Assembly: GCA_944415565.1 (NCBI GenBank)
Contig: CALYBQ010000007.1
Coordinates: 1-47,136 of the forward strand
DNA length: 47,136 nucleotides
Source of the DNA: an uncultured Rikenellaceae bacterium
Lineage (GTDB): Bacteria > Bacteroidota > Bacteroidia > Bacteroidales > Rikenellaceae
Reading direction: 5' to 3'
This document shows, piece after piece, positions 35,913-44,081 of this stretch. Positions within the stretch are counted from its first letter, which is position 1; each line of letters opens with the position of its first letter. Below the pieces are notes generated by a model. It did not search any database and was not told the DNA's origin. It saw only the letters and a list, made by a program, of their open reading frames with translations. Both the position numbers and the translations under genes were made by a program.

Positions 35913-37112
35913 CTATTTATTCTTGCGGCCGGGATATATCTTGAGGGCCTCTTCGATACATTTGGCTGCTGCGAGCAGGTCCTCTTTCTTTATTACGTAT
36001 GCCACGCGCACCTCGTCGAGTCCGGCGTCTGGGGTTACATAGAAGCCGGTAGCGGGAGCGAGCATGACCGTCTGCCCGTTGTACGAGAACTCTTCCAACA
36101 GCCATTGAGCGAATCTGTCGCAATTGTCTATCGGCAGCTTTACGATGGTGTAGAACGAGCCTTTCGGTTTGGGACAGTACACTCCGTCTATCTTGTTGAG
36201 TGCCTCTACGATGCAGTCGCGGCGCGATATGTATTCCGATATGACGTTGTCGAAATACTCTTGCGGCGTGTCGATGGCGGCTTCTGCGGCTATCTGCGCC
36301 AAAAGCGGCGGCGACAGGCGTGCCTGAGCCATGTTCATGCAGGCGTTGTATACCTCTTTGTTGCGCGTCACGAGTGCGCCGAGCCTTACGCCGCACATGC
36401 TGTAACGCTTCGATACGGAGTCGGCCACGATGACGTTCTGCTCGATACCCTTGAGGTTGAGCGTAGAATGAAATTCGAGCCCGTCATAACAAAATTCGCG
36501 GTATACCTCGTCGCAGATAAGGAACAGGTCGTGTTTCTTCACGATTTCTGCCAGTGTCTCCAACTCTTCCTTACTATATAGGTATCCGGTAGGATTGTTG
36601 GGGTTGCACAACAGTATGGCGCGCGTCCACGGCGTGATGTGTTTCTCGAAGTCGGCGATTGGAGGCAGGGCGAAATCCGTGTCTATGGTAGATTGGATGG
36701 GTTTGATGGTCACTCCTGCTTCCATGGCGAAGCCGTTGTAGTTGGCGTAATACGGTTCGGGTACGAGTACCTCCTCGCCGGGGTTGAGGCACACCGTGAG
36801 GGCCATGAACAGTGCTTCGGAGCCGCCCTCCGTCACGAGTATCTCGTCGGTCGAGAGTTCGATTCCTATGCGGCAGTAGTATTCCGCCAGTTTACGCCTG
36901 TAGCTTTCGATGCCGGCCGAGTGCGTATATTCGAAGATTGTTTCCTGATTGTTTTTTACCGCCGCTCGCGCACCCGCAGGAGTCTCTATATCGGGCTGGC
37001 CGATATTGAGGTGATATACCTTGATGCCACGACGCTTTGCGTCCTCGGCATAGGGAACCAGCTTGCGGATTGGTGAGGGTGGCATTTGTGCCCCCTTGCG
37101 TGATAAAGTCGG
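35913..37112 (-). CDS. Class I/II pyridoxal-phosphate aminotransferase
   Basis: A fold-type I aminotransferase of the aspartate aminotransferase superfamily. KVYHLNIGQPDIETP is the N-terminal signature, AILLCNPNNPTGYLYS the substrate/PLP-ring region, and FLICDEVYREFCYDG the PLP Asp. VADSVSKRYSMCGVRLG holds the Schiff-base Lys, near residue 235. I choose ATG 37112 (399 aa) since the core starts soon after and the longer frame (37151) would overlap the promoter region. The amino donor and acceptor are unknown; it could act on aspartate, aromatic amino acids or another 2-oxo acid. Confidence 0.9.
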   Translation of the reverse strand, partial: PTLSRKGAQMPPSPIRKLVPYAEDAKRRGIKVYHLNIGQPDIETPAGARAAVKNNQETIFEYTHSAGIESYRRKLAEYYCRIGIELSTDEILVTEGGSEALFMALTVCLNPGEEVLVPEPYYANYNGFAMEAGVTIKPIQSTIDTDFALPPIADFEKHITPWTRAILLCNPNNPTGYLYSKEELETLAEIVKKHDLFLICDEVYREFCYDGLEFHSTLNLKGIEQNVIVADSVSKRYSMCGVRLGALVTRNKEVYNACMNMAQARLSPPLLAQIAAEAAIDTPQEYFDNVISEYISRRDCIVEALNKIDGVYCPKPKGSFYTIVKLPIDNCDRFAQWLLEEFSYNGQTVMLAPATGFYVTPDAGLDEVRVAYVIKKEDLLAAAKCIEEALKIYPGRKNK

Positions 37113-37148
37113 CATAAAAACAATAAAAATTTTAAAGATTATTGGGTG

Positions 37149-37156
37149 CAAAGCTA
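37149..37156 (-). promoter_or_regulatory. -7 box for the aminotransferase gene
   Basis: Minus-strand TAGCTTTG matches the consensus, giving a start near 37144 and a leader of about 32 nt to ATG 37112. This rules out the in-frame start at 37151. No clear -33 box is present. Confidence 0.55.
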
Positions 37157-37277
37157 AGAAAAGATTTTCAGATTGCTCGAAGGCTGTGTCGAAATTAGCT
37201 CAAAAGCCCGCGTTTTTCGGCTGTCGCCGTCCGGTGTTGCGTATTTAGTGGCCGTATGGCAATAAAACGTCGTCCGT

Positions 37278-37308
37278 TTTGGCTTCCCGCACTCTTTTAG
37301 TACCTTTG
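37278..37308 (+). promoter_or_regulatory. Promoter of the ABC importer operon
   Basis: TTTG (37278-37281), 19 nt, TACCTTTG (37301-37308) is an exact match to the Bacteroidetes consensus. The transcript would carry a leader of about 130 nt (37313-37443), GC-rich and able to fold. I see no B12-box or other riboswitch core in it. Confidence 0.8.
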
Positions 37309-37443
37309 TGCGTTGCGGCGCGGTAATGCGTTGCGTATCTATGCGTTGTCGCGGGCGGATGCCGTCCGGACAAGTTGTGGCATACGGTGCGCTTAGCGGC
37401 TGGCCCGCTTCGACTTATGAAGTTATAATACTGTGTTTGCCTT

Positions 37444-37785
37444 ATGGTGAAAGTCACAAGACACGGACTGCTTATAACCGTGTTGATTATCCTGATAGCC
37501 GGAAAGTTGCTGGCGAGAGTGTTTCCGCTCGCAGGAGCGATCATAGAGGCTGTCGCGTTGTGCGTCTATCTGGTGTTTTGCGCTCGGCGCACGTTGCACA
37601 CCATGAGCCGCTTCAAAGAGGCGGCCGGACCGGAGAAGACTCGTGCCGTGGTGTGGTTCGCTTTGCTGTTCGTGGCGATTAACATGATAGTGAAGGCGTT
37701 CACCGGTGGCGATACCGGCTTCTTCCTCGTGTTGGTTCTGCTGATGATAGATGAGATGTCTTATCCTAAAACACGTAAGTCATGA
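37444..37785 (+). CDS. Small membrane protein, first gene of the ABC importer operon
   Basis: A 113-aa protein with about four hydrophobic segments (LLITVLIILIAGKLLARVF, IIEAVALCVYLVFCA, VVWFALLFVAINMIVKAF, GFFLVLVLLMIDEM). I do not recognise a family. Its stop overlaps the start of the binding-protein gene (ATGA at 37782-37785), so it is co-translated with the importer and may assist it. It begins behind a good promoter with a 130-nt leader. Confidence 0.75.
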   Translation: MVKVTRHGLLITVLIILIAGKLLARVFPLAGAIIEAVALCVYLVFCARRTLHTMSRFKEAAGPEKTRAVVWFALLFVAINMIVKAFTGGDTGFFLVLVLLMIDEMSYPKTRKS

Positions 37786-38945
37786 AACATATATCCGCGA
37801 TATTCGCTCTGTTGTCCGTGTGTGTGCTGCCGTTGCTGAACGGTTGCGGCGGCGGGCGGACGGCTGCCGTTTCGTTAGGCGATACGATCTATTCGCCACG
37901 GTTCGCCGAGGGGTTTGCGATACTCGGTGACGGCGAGAGTTCGGTGCTTTCGGTCCGTAATCCGTGGCAGGGGGCCGAGAATGTCGAGTTCAACCTTTTT
38001 CTGAAACGTTTGGGAGAGGAGCCGCCGGCCGGATTCTCAGGTGTGGTGGTCGATGCCCCGCTGAAGAGTGTGGTCTGCATGTCGTCGTCCTATGTGGCGT
38101 TCATAGATGCCGTAGGGGCGGTGGATGCAGTCAAAGGGGTGTCGGGTGTATCGTACATCACGAACGATTCGATACGTGCGCGGCATGCACGCGGTTTGGT
38201 GCGTGATGTGGGCTACGACGCCAACCTGAACTATGAGGTCGTGGCGGAGATGCGTCCAGACCTCGTCCTTATCTACGGTTTGCAGGGTGATAATTCTGCC
38301 GTTACCCGTAAACTGGACGAGCTGGGTATAAAATATATGTATATAGGCGACTATGTCGAACAATCGCCGCTTGGCAGGGCTGAGTGGATCGTGGCATTCG
38401 GAGAGATGTTCGACAAGCGCGGTGTGGCCGAATCGGTATTCGACAGTGTGCGTAGCAGTTACGAAAAGACACGAGAAGAGATAGCTGCGCTCTCGATGTT
38501 GATTTCGAGCAACAGACCGAAGGTGATGCTCAATGCCCCGTATAAGGATACGTGGTTCGTACCGGGCGACCGCAGTTATATGGTGCAGTTGATAAACGAC
38601 GCTCAGGGCTATTATGCCTGTGCGGGCGTAGATTCGGATCAAAGCCGTCCGATCAGCGGCGAATCGGCGTTCGTGGCCGCCAGCGGTTCGGACGTATGGC
38701 TGAATCCGGGGCAGGTATCGACCAAGGCGGAGCTCGTTGCACAGAATCCGAAATTCGCGGAGATCGGTCCTGTCCAGAAAAACCGTGTTTATAATAGCAA
38801 CAAGCGGAGTACTCCGGAAGGCGGCAGCGATTTCTGGGAGTCGGGAGCGGTGAGGCCGGACATCGTCTTGAAAGACCTTGTCAAGATTCTTTACCCACGT
38901 TGCCTGCCCGGATACGAATTGTATTACTATAAAAAAGTCGAGTAG
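37782..38945 (+). CDS. ABC importer substrate-binding lipoprotein (BtuF/FhuD-like)
   Basis: Captures a metal chelate in the periplasm for the permease encoded next. The lipoprotein signal ends in VCVLPLLNGCGGG, with Cys near residue 22. KSVVCMSSSYVAFIDAVGAV and LNYEVVAEMRPDLVLIYGLQ are the TroA-like domain I, a long helix (VFDSVRSSYEKTREEIAAL) joins the lobes, and domain II runs to the end. At 387 aa it is long for BtuF and typical for Bacteroidetes iron-siderophore or cobamide binding proteins. Ligand unknown. Confidence 0.88.
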   Translation: MKHISAIFALLSVCVLPLLNGCGGGRTAAVSLGDTIYSPRFAEGFAILGDGESSVLSVRNPWQGAENVEFNLFLKRLGEEPPAGFSGVVVDAPLKSVVCMSSSYVAFIDAVGAVDAVKGVSGVSYITNDSIRARHARGLVRDVGYDANLNYEVVAEMRPDLVLIYGLQGDNSAVTRKLDELGIKYMYIGDYVEQSPLGRAEWIVAFGEMFDKRGVAESVFDSVRSSYEKTREEIAALSMLISSNRPKVMLNAPYKDTWFVPGDRSYMVQLINDAQGYYACAGVDSDQSRPISGESAFVAASGSDVWLNPGQVSTKAELVAQNPKFAEIGPVQKNRVYNSNKRSTPEGGSDFWESGAVRPDIVLKDLVKILYPRCLPGYELYYYKKVE

Positions 38946-38947
38946 GA

Positions 38948-39994
38948 TTGACCGCTAAAAGACGTAATATATTGGCGTTTGCCGTCGTTTCGGTATTGAT
39001 ACTCATTCTGTTCGTTGCCGATATATTGTTCGGCTCGGTCAGTCTGTCGGCGGCCGACATATGGGCGGCGATTACAGGACGGGCAGATTCTGCCGGCGAT
39101 CCTACCGCATACGATACGGTGCGTTCCATAGTTACGAAATTCCGCCTGCCTAAGGCTGCTGTGGCGCTGGTCGCAGGGGCTGCGCTTTCTGCGAGCGGAT
39201 TGCAGATGCAGACGCTCTTCCGCAATCCGCTCGCCGGACCTTTCGTTCTCGGGATAAGTTCCGGCGCGAGTCTTGGCGTCGCCCTGTTCCTGCTGGGGTT
39301 ACCGTTGTTGGGAACAGGAGCCGGTGGCGAGATCGTGCGTAACCTCGGGATGGTTGGCTCGGCATGGGTTGGTTCGGCGTTAATATTCCTTATAATAATG
39401 GCTGTTTCTGTCCGGATCAAGGATATAATGGTTATCCTGATACTGGGCATGATGATAGGCAGTGCTGCCACGGCTTTCATAGAGATATTGCAGTATTTTA
39501 GTCCTGAGGGTGCTTTGAAATCGTTCGTAGTGTGGTCTATGGCGTCGGTCGGCGGAGTGACTGCCGGGCAGTTGGGCATATTGCTTCCCGTATGCGGAGT
39601 GGGGCTGTTGCTCTCGGTGCTGCTTATAAAACCGCTTAATATGCTCCTGCTCGGCGAGAATTACGCCCGCACTATGGGGCTCAACGTGGGGATTACGCGC
39701 GGTGTCATATTTTTGAGTACCACGCTGCTCGCCGGTACGGTGACCGCTTTCTGCGGGCCGGTCGGTTTTATCGGAATAGCTGTTCCGCATGTCGCGAGGA
39801 TGATCTTTGCCGAGGCCGACCACAGGGTGCTGATGCCTGCCACGATATTGCTCGGTGCGGCCGTCATGCTATTCTGCGACATAATTTCGCAGATGCCGGG
39901 ACACGATATTGTGCTGCCGGTGAATACCATAACGGCTATGCTCGGTATCCCTGTCGTGGTGTTGGTGATAGTGCGAAACCGTAAGATTTTTTAG
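38948..39994 (+). CDS. FecCD/BtuC-type ABC importer permease
   Basis: A permease with about ten membrane helices (348 aa). VRSIVTKFRLPKAAVALVAG, ASGLQMQTLFRNPLAGPFVL and GISSGASLGVALF are FecCD signatures. GPVGFIGIAVPHVARMI near residue 275 is the ATPase-coupling region. It starts with TTG at 38948, 2 bp after the previous stop; no nearby ATG keeps the N-terminal helix, so TTG is likely right. It transports iron chelates, heme or cobamides. Confidence 0.93.
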   Translation: MTAKRRNILAFAVVSVLILILFVADILFGSVSLSAADIWAAITGRADSAGDPTAYDTVRSIVTKFRLPKAAVALVAGAALSASGLQMQTLFRNPLAGPFVLGISSGASLGVALFLLGLPLLGTGAGGEIVRNLGMVGSAWVGSALIFLIIMAVSVRIKDIMVILILGMMIGSAATAFIEILQYFSPEGALKSFVVWSMASVGGVTAGQLGILLPVCGVGLLLSVLLIKPLNMLLLGENYARTMGLNVGITRGVIFLSTTLLAGTVTAFCGPVGFIGIAVPHVARMIFAEADHRVLMPATILLGAAVMLFCDIISQMPGHDIVLPVNTITAMLGIPVVVLVIVRNRKIF

Positions 39995-39996
39995 AG

Positions 39997-40773
39997 ATGG
40001 ACGCCGAACGTATATATACGGTAGAGTTGAGGAACGTTACCTTGGGCTACGGGGAGAGGGTGTTGTTCTCGGGTGCGAATCTCGGTTTCGGTTGGGGCGA
40101 GTTCACGGCCCTCGTAGGACGCAACGGTACGGGCAAGAGCACGTTGTTGCGTACCATTGCCGGACTTGCGAAGCCGTTGCACGGCGAGATTGTGGTTGAC
40201 GGTGAGCCTGTAGGTGGCATGACGGCGCGGGAACTGGCCTCGCGCATAAGTTTCGTCTCGACGGACGAGGTGCGTATAACGAACTTGAAGGTAGCGGACG
40301 TAGTGGCTTTGGGACGTGCGCCGTATACCAACTGGATAGGGTCGCTTACGGCGGAGGACCGGCAGAAGGTCGTCGAGTCGCTGTCGCTCGTGGGAATGTC
40401 GGCCTTTGCACACAAAGCGATGGATACCCTCAGCGACGGGGAACGGCAGAGGGTGATGATAGCTAGGGCGCTCGCACAGGATACGCCAATCATCTTGCTG
40501 GACGAACCCACAGCTTTTCTCGATCTGCCGAACAGGTACGATATATGTCTGTTGTTGCGCGAATTGGCCCACAAGCAGAAGAAAACTATCGTTTTCTCGA
40601 CGCACGATCTCAATGTGGCTCTCGAACTTTGCGATACTATGGCGGTTATAGAAAACGGCCGATTCCATTACGGCCCGACCGTGAAACTTATTGAGGACGG
40701 TGATATACAACGCCTTTTCGAGGGAACGGCCGTGTTGTTCGATGCCGAAACGAAAACCGTCAAGATGAAATGA
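39997..40773 (+). CDS. FecE/BtuD-type ABC importer ATPase
   Basis: Walker A is GRNGTGKST at residues 41-49, the signature motif is LSDGERQRVMIARAL near 145, and Walker B is IILLDEPTAFLD near 164, with the switch His in VFSTHDLNVAL. It drives the importer of the three preceding genes, with 2 bp of spacing from the permease. At 258 aa its length is normal. T-rich DNA follows the stop (40776-40794) and precedes the tRNA promoter. Confidence 0.95.
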   Translation: MDAERIYTVELRNVTLGYGERVLFSGANLGFGWGEFTALVGRNGTGKSTLLRTIAGLAKPLHGEIVVDGEPVGGMTARELASRISFVSTDEVRITNLKVADVVALGRAPYTNWIGSLTAEDRQKVVESLSLVGMSAFAHKAMDTLSDGERQRVMIARALAQDTPIILLDEPTAFLDLPNRYDICLLLRELAHKQKKTIVFSTHDLNVALELCDTMAVIENGRFHYGPTVKLIEDGDIQRLFEGTAVLFDAETKTVKMK

Positions 40774-40803
40774 TAATTTTTTTGGAGTTTTTTTTAGGAA
40801 ATG

Positions 40804-40834
40804 TTTGCAACTAATATCTTTTTGCCTATCTTTG
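40804..40834 (+). promoter_or_regulatory. Promoter of tRNA-Glu
   Basis: TTTG (40804-40807), 19 nt, TATCTTTG (40827-40834) is a perfect consensus match. Transcription would begin near 40839, 30 nt before the tRNA, and probably continues into rpsT. Confidence 0.85.
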
Positions 40835-40869
40835 CACCGCTGAAATAACAAAGAGGTTCGGCAAATGAT

Positions 40870-40941
40870 GGCCCATTCGTCTATCGGTTAGGACGCAAGA
40901 TTTTCATTCTTGAAAGAGGAGTTCGATTCTCCTATGGGCTA
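40870..40941 (+). tRNA. tRNA-Glu (anticodon TTC)
   Basis: A 72-nt cloverleaf. The acceptor stem GGCCCAT pairs with ATGGGCT (one G-U) and ends in discriminator A; CCA is not encoded. The anticodon stem CAAGA/TCTTG holds loop TTTTCAT with anticodon TTC at 40903-40905. The T arm GAGGA GTTCGAT TCTCC is canonical. It reads GAA and GAG. Confidence 0.95.
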
Positions 40942-41029
40942 CGAAGGGGCGCGACAACGAGAGGTGGATTTGTGAGGAAGAGGGGTGGATGCGCTTTTTT
41001 ATTTATCTGACAATATAGTTACAAAAGAT

Positions 41030-41281
41030 ATGGCAAACCACAAATCGGCTGAAAAGAGAATTCGCCAGACTCAGGTTAAGAGGCTTCAAAACCGTTACTT
41101 TCACAAGACGACGCGTAACGCGGTGAAAGCTCTTCGTAACACTTCGGACAAGAGCGCAGCAGAAGCACTTCTTCCTAAGGTGACGGCTATGCTCGACAAG
41201 TTGGCTAAGAAGAACATCATTCACGCCAACAAAGCGGGTAACCTCAAGAGCAGCCTTCAGAAACAGGTTAACACTCTGTAG
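41030..41281 (+). CDS. rpsT: Ribosomal protein S20
   Basis: Small-subunit protein that binds 16S rRNA. MANHKSAEKRIRQTQVKRLQ is the typical N-terminus, followed by NTSDKSAAEALLPKV and IIHANKAGNLKSSLQKQV, all basic and helical. I choose ATG 41030 (83 aa) over an upstream frame start at 40985 because the family begins MANHKSA. It lies 88 bp after the tRNA and probably shares its transcript. Confidence 0.97.
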   Translation: MANHKSAEKRIRQTQVKRLQNRYFHKTTRNAVKALRNTSDKSAAEALLPKVTAMLDKLAKKNIIHANKAGNLKSSLQKQVNTL

Positions 41282-41353
41282 TACACCTACTACCGTATCC
41301 GGTATGTTCGGGTGCGACAATGACAAAACAAACGAAAAAAGAAATATACAACC

Positions 41354-41509
41354 ATGAAAAGGACTTATCAGCCATCGCGCAGGAAAAGGATAAACAAGCA
41401 CGGTTTCCGTTCAAGGATGTCAACTCCAAACGGCCGTAAGGTGCTTGCAGCACGTCGTGCAAAAGGACGTAAAAAACTTACCGTATCCAACGAAACTCTC
41501 GCAAAATAA
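41354..41509 (+). CDS. rpmH: Ribosomal protein L34
   Basis: A 51-aa large-subunit protein: [20 protein letters not shown] at the start, [18 protein letters not shown] near the end. These are the universal L34 features, with one substitution in the family's MRT-like segment (MSTPNGRK). It lies 72 bp after rpsT and just before a terminator. In many bacteria rpmH sits beside rnpA near the origin; here it is beside rpsT and no rnpA is seen. Confidence 0.97.
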   Translation: MKRTYQPSRRKRINKHGFRSRMSTPNGRKVLAARRAKGRKKLTVSNETLAK

Positions 41510-41533
41510 GCCTAAGGTTGTAAAGATACAGAG

Positions 41534-41568
41534 GATGCTTCGGATTTGTTCCGGAGCATCTTTTTTTT
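41534..41568 (+). terminator. Intrinsic terminator of the tRNA-Glu/rpsT/rpmH unit
   Basis: GATGCTTCGGA pairs with TCCGGAGCATC (one G-U) around a 5-nt loop, then eight T. It is 24 bp beyond the rpmH stop. Confidence 0.92.
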
Positions 41569-42019
41569 ATTGCTGTTGGTATGTGCTTTAGTTTCTGGGG
41601 GAAGTGTTTGTGCGTATAATGTCCCGGGTAAGGGATTTGGAGTGGGGAGGTGTTGACAGGAATTTCTGTATGTGTGCAATTGTAGGAGTGTTTACTGGGA
41701 AATTTATATGGTCGTTTGTATGCAGGATATATGTCGTTAGTTGGTGGGCGGGTGGAAAGAGGGTCGGCTAATTGATTTTTGACGAGTCGCTTTACCCAGC
41801 TGACATTATGTGATAGGAAGCTGATGCGTTATTCTATTGAAATCAAAGTCGTATATACGGGATCAATACGGCTGTACTTGTCTGTATTAATTGGCAATTC
41901 AGAATTTTAAACAAATGTGGTGAATTTCGGTGGCGATGTTTCCTTTTTATTCCGAACTAAGCCGCCCTTCGTATGGACAGACTGATCGAGGATAATTCCA
42001 TTAATTTTTTTACGTCCGC
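41569..42019. other. Intergenic region before mqnE
   Basis: About 450 bp with no supportable gene on either strand and no repeats. Stop codons are frequent in all frames. The right end leads into the mqnE promoter. Confidence 0.5.
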
Positions 42020-42050
42020 TTTGGCATGGCGTGCCAACTTGTTATCTTTG
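42020..42050 (+). promoter_or_regulatory. Promoter of mqnE with an embedded palindrome
   Basis: TTTG (42020-42023), 19 nt, TATCTTTG (42043-42050) is an exact consensus match. TTGGCA (42021-42026) and TGCCAA (42032-42037) form a perfect inverted repeat across a 5-nt spacer, between the two boxes, which could be an operator. Transcription should start at about 42054-42058. Confidence 0.8.
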
Positions 42051-42054
42051 CAGA

Positions 42055-43170
42055 ATGAATGGATTGAAGTTGACATCGATGGTGGAGAAGATTGCCGATA
42101 AGGTAGTCCGCCGTGAACGTATCTCCTGCGATGAGGCCGGTGTATTGTGGACCGAGGCTCCGCTGGCGCTGTTGGGGATGCTGGCTTTCGGATTGAAAAA
42201 GGAGAAGAGTGGCAATTCCGTTTTCTATAATCGTAATATTCATATCGAACCTACGAACGTATGCGTTTTCAACTGCCGTTTCTGTTCGTATCATAAGGCG
42301 GCCTCTTCGCCTGACGCATGGGATTATTCGCTCGACAAAATTGCCGAGATAGCCGAAGGCTACAAAGGCAAAGACATAACGGAGGTGCATATTGTCGGCG
42401 GCGTACATCCGCATCACGACCTGAACCACTATATAGATATGATCCGTTTGGTGAAGCGGATACTTCCCGATGTAACCGTTAAGGCTTTTACGGCGATAGA
42501 GCTGGGATATATGATCCGCAAGGCCGGCGTGTCGTTGGACGAGGGGCTCGGAATGTTGAAAGAGGCCGGTATGGAGGCGATTCCGGGAGGGGGAGCCGAG
42601 ATATTCGCCGAAGATGTACGCTCGCAGATATGTCCTGACAAGGGAAGTGCAGAGGAGTGGTTGGCGGTGCACGAGGCGGCCCATCGGCAGGGGCTCCCGA
42701 CCAACGCTACCATATTGTACGGCCATATGGAATCGGTCGGGCATCGCATGGACCACCTTGAACGTTTGCGTGACTTGCAGGACCGCACGGGCGGTTTCAA
42801 CGCATTCATTCCTTTGAAATACCGTAGTGCAGGTAATTCTATGTCGGCTCTCGGAGAGGTAGCCATAACGGAAGATCTCCGGATGTTGGCGGTTTCGCGG
42901 ATATTTCTCGATAATTTCCCGCATATAAAAGCCTATTGGCCGATGTACGGGAAGACCGTGACAGAGTTGGCCCTGTCGTTCGGCGCCGACGACATAGACG
43001 GTACGATAGACGATACGACAAAGATATATTCGATGGCGGGTGCGGAAGAGCAGAAGCCGTCGATGAGTGTCGCAGACATCGAGAAGATGGTGCGTTCGGT
43101 GGGCTTGGAGCCGGTCGAGCGCGATACGTTTTATAATCCGGTGAAAAGGAGTAACTTTACACGGGAGTAA
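42055..43170 (+). CDS. mqnE: Aminofutalosine synthase (radical SAM)
   Basis: Joins a chorismate-derived enolpyruvyl benzoate to SAM in the futalosine route to menaquinone. The iron-sulfur motif is C70-x3-C74-x2-C77 in NVCVFNCRFCSYHK. VHIVGGVHPHHDLNHYIDMI, GGGAEIFAEDVRSQICPDKG and TNATILYGHMES are MqnE traits. ATG 42055 is only 4 nt after the -7 box, so the transcript would have almost no leader; ATG 42079 (MVEKIADKVV) gives a 20-nt leader and a start close to typical MqnE, and may be the true one. Length is 371 or 363 aa. Confidence 0.93.
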   Translation: MNGLKLTSMVEKIADKVVRRERISCDEAGVLWTEAPLALLGMLAFGLKKEKSGNSVFYNRNIHIEPTNVCVFNCRFCSYHKAASSPDAWDYSLDKIAEIAEGYKGKDITEVHIVGGVHPHHDLNHYIDMIRLVKRILPDVTVKAFTAIELGYMIRKAGVSLDEGLGMLKEAGMEAIPGGGAEIFAEDVRSQICPDKGSAEEWLAVHEAAHRQGLPTNATILYGHMESVGHRMDHLERLRDLQDRTGGFNAFIPLKYRSAGNSMSALGEVAITEDLRMLAVSRIFLDNFPHIKAYWPMYGKTVTELALSFGADDIDGTIDDTTKIYSMAGAEEQKPSMSVADIEKMVRSVGLEPVERDTFYNPVKRSNFTRE

Positions 43171-43190
43171 ACAAAAATTATTGAAGAAAT

Positions 43191-44066
43191 ATGGGATCAG
43201 CCGGGAAATTAATTTCGAAGGTCAGGCGGCATAATTTTTTGCGTAACGTCATACTCGCGGTATGCGCTATCATCGTTTTCGTATGCGTAGTGTCGGTTTT
43301 GTTGAGCATGTTTACGCGGCATAACAAATATCAGGACGTTCCCGATTTCGCGGGTATGAGCATCGAACAGGCCGAGCAGGCGGCAAAAAAAGGCGAGCTC
43401 GTGATAGAGCTGAACGATTCCCTGTATGTACCTACGTCGCCTGCCGGTGCCATTATAGACCAGATGCCTAAACCGGGTACGCAGGTCAAGGCTGGCCGCA
43501 GGATATTCGTTACGGTGAATTCGCACGGACGCAAGATGGTGAAGATCCCTTACGTGACCGGGTTCTCGCTCAGGCAGGCGAAAAACAATCTCCAGATCGC
43601 AGGATTGGAAATAGACAGGATAATTTATCAGGAAGATATTGCGACCAATTACGTGCTCGAAGAGCAATACAAAGGGAGCGTTATAACGGAGAACAGTACG
43701 AAAAAGGCAGAGCAGGGATCGGGCATTACGTTGATCGTAGGGCTTAATCCGGGCGAGCCGTTACCGGTGATGCCTAAGTTCATAGGGCTCACGCTCAACG
43801 AGGCGAAAAGCCGTATTTGGGAGGCCGGGATGAATGTGGGGATGATTACCTACGACGACGATATATCTCTGATGGACCGTAACGAGGCCCGTGTATATAA
43901 ACAGTCGCCGTCGCAGATGAGGCGCGTCGATCCGGGAACGAGCGTCGATCTCTTCTTCACGTTGGACGATGGCAGGGTAAGGCGTGGAGCTGTTGCGGCC
44001 GACAGTCTTGCCAAACAGTACCTCAGATCGCTTGAGATGGATAGCGATACGACGGAAACATTGTAA
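43191..44066 (+). CDS. PASTA-domain membrane protein
   Basis: One membrane helix (NVILAVCAIIVFVCVVSVLL, about 20-40) is followed by three PASTA domains, about residues 48-112, 117-190 and 193-268 (each with the VPDFAGMSIEQAEQAA-like start: VPDFAG, IPYVTG, MPKFIG). PASTA domains bind muropeptides or act as spacers in cell-wall kinases and PBPs. No kinase or transpeptidase domain is present. It is 15 bp upstream of a pseudouridine synthase gene, an arrangement I recall as common in Bacteroidetes. The role is unknown. Confidence 0.88.
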   Translation: MGSAGKLISKVRRHNFLRNVILAVCAIIVFVCVVSVLLSMFTRHNKYQDVPDFAGMSIEQAEQAAKKGELVIELNDSLYVPTSPAGAIIDQMPKPGTQVKAGRRIFVTVNSHGRKMVKIPYVTGFSLRQAKNNLQIAGLEIDRIIYQEDIATNYVLEEQYKGSVITENSTKKAEQGSGITLIVGLNPGEPLPVMPKFIGLTLNEAKSRIWEAGMNVGMITYDDDISLMDRNEARVYKQSPSQMRRVDPGTSVDLFFTLDDGRVRRGAVAADSLAKQYLRSLEMDSDTTETL

Positions 44067-44081
44067 ATACCGGAAAGAGAC

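Noticed and set aside
37313-37443. Cobalamin riboswitch before the ABC importer
   Set aside because: The leader is too short and lacks a B12-box or matching core.
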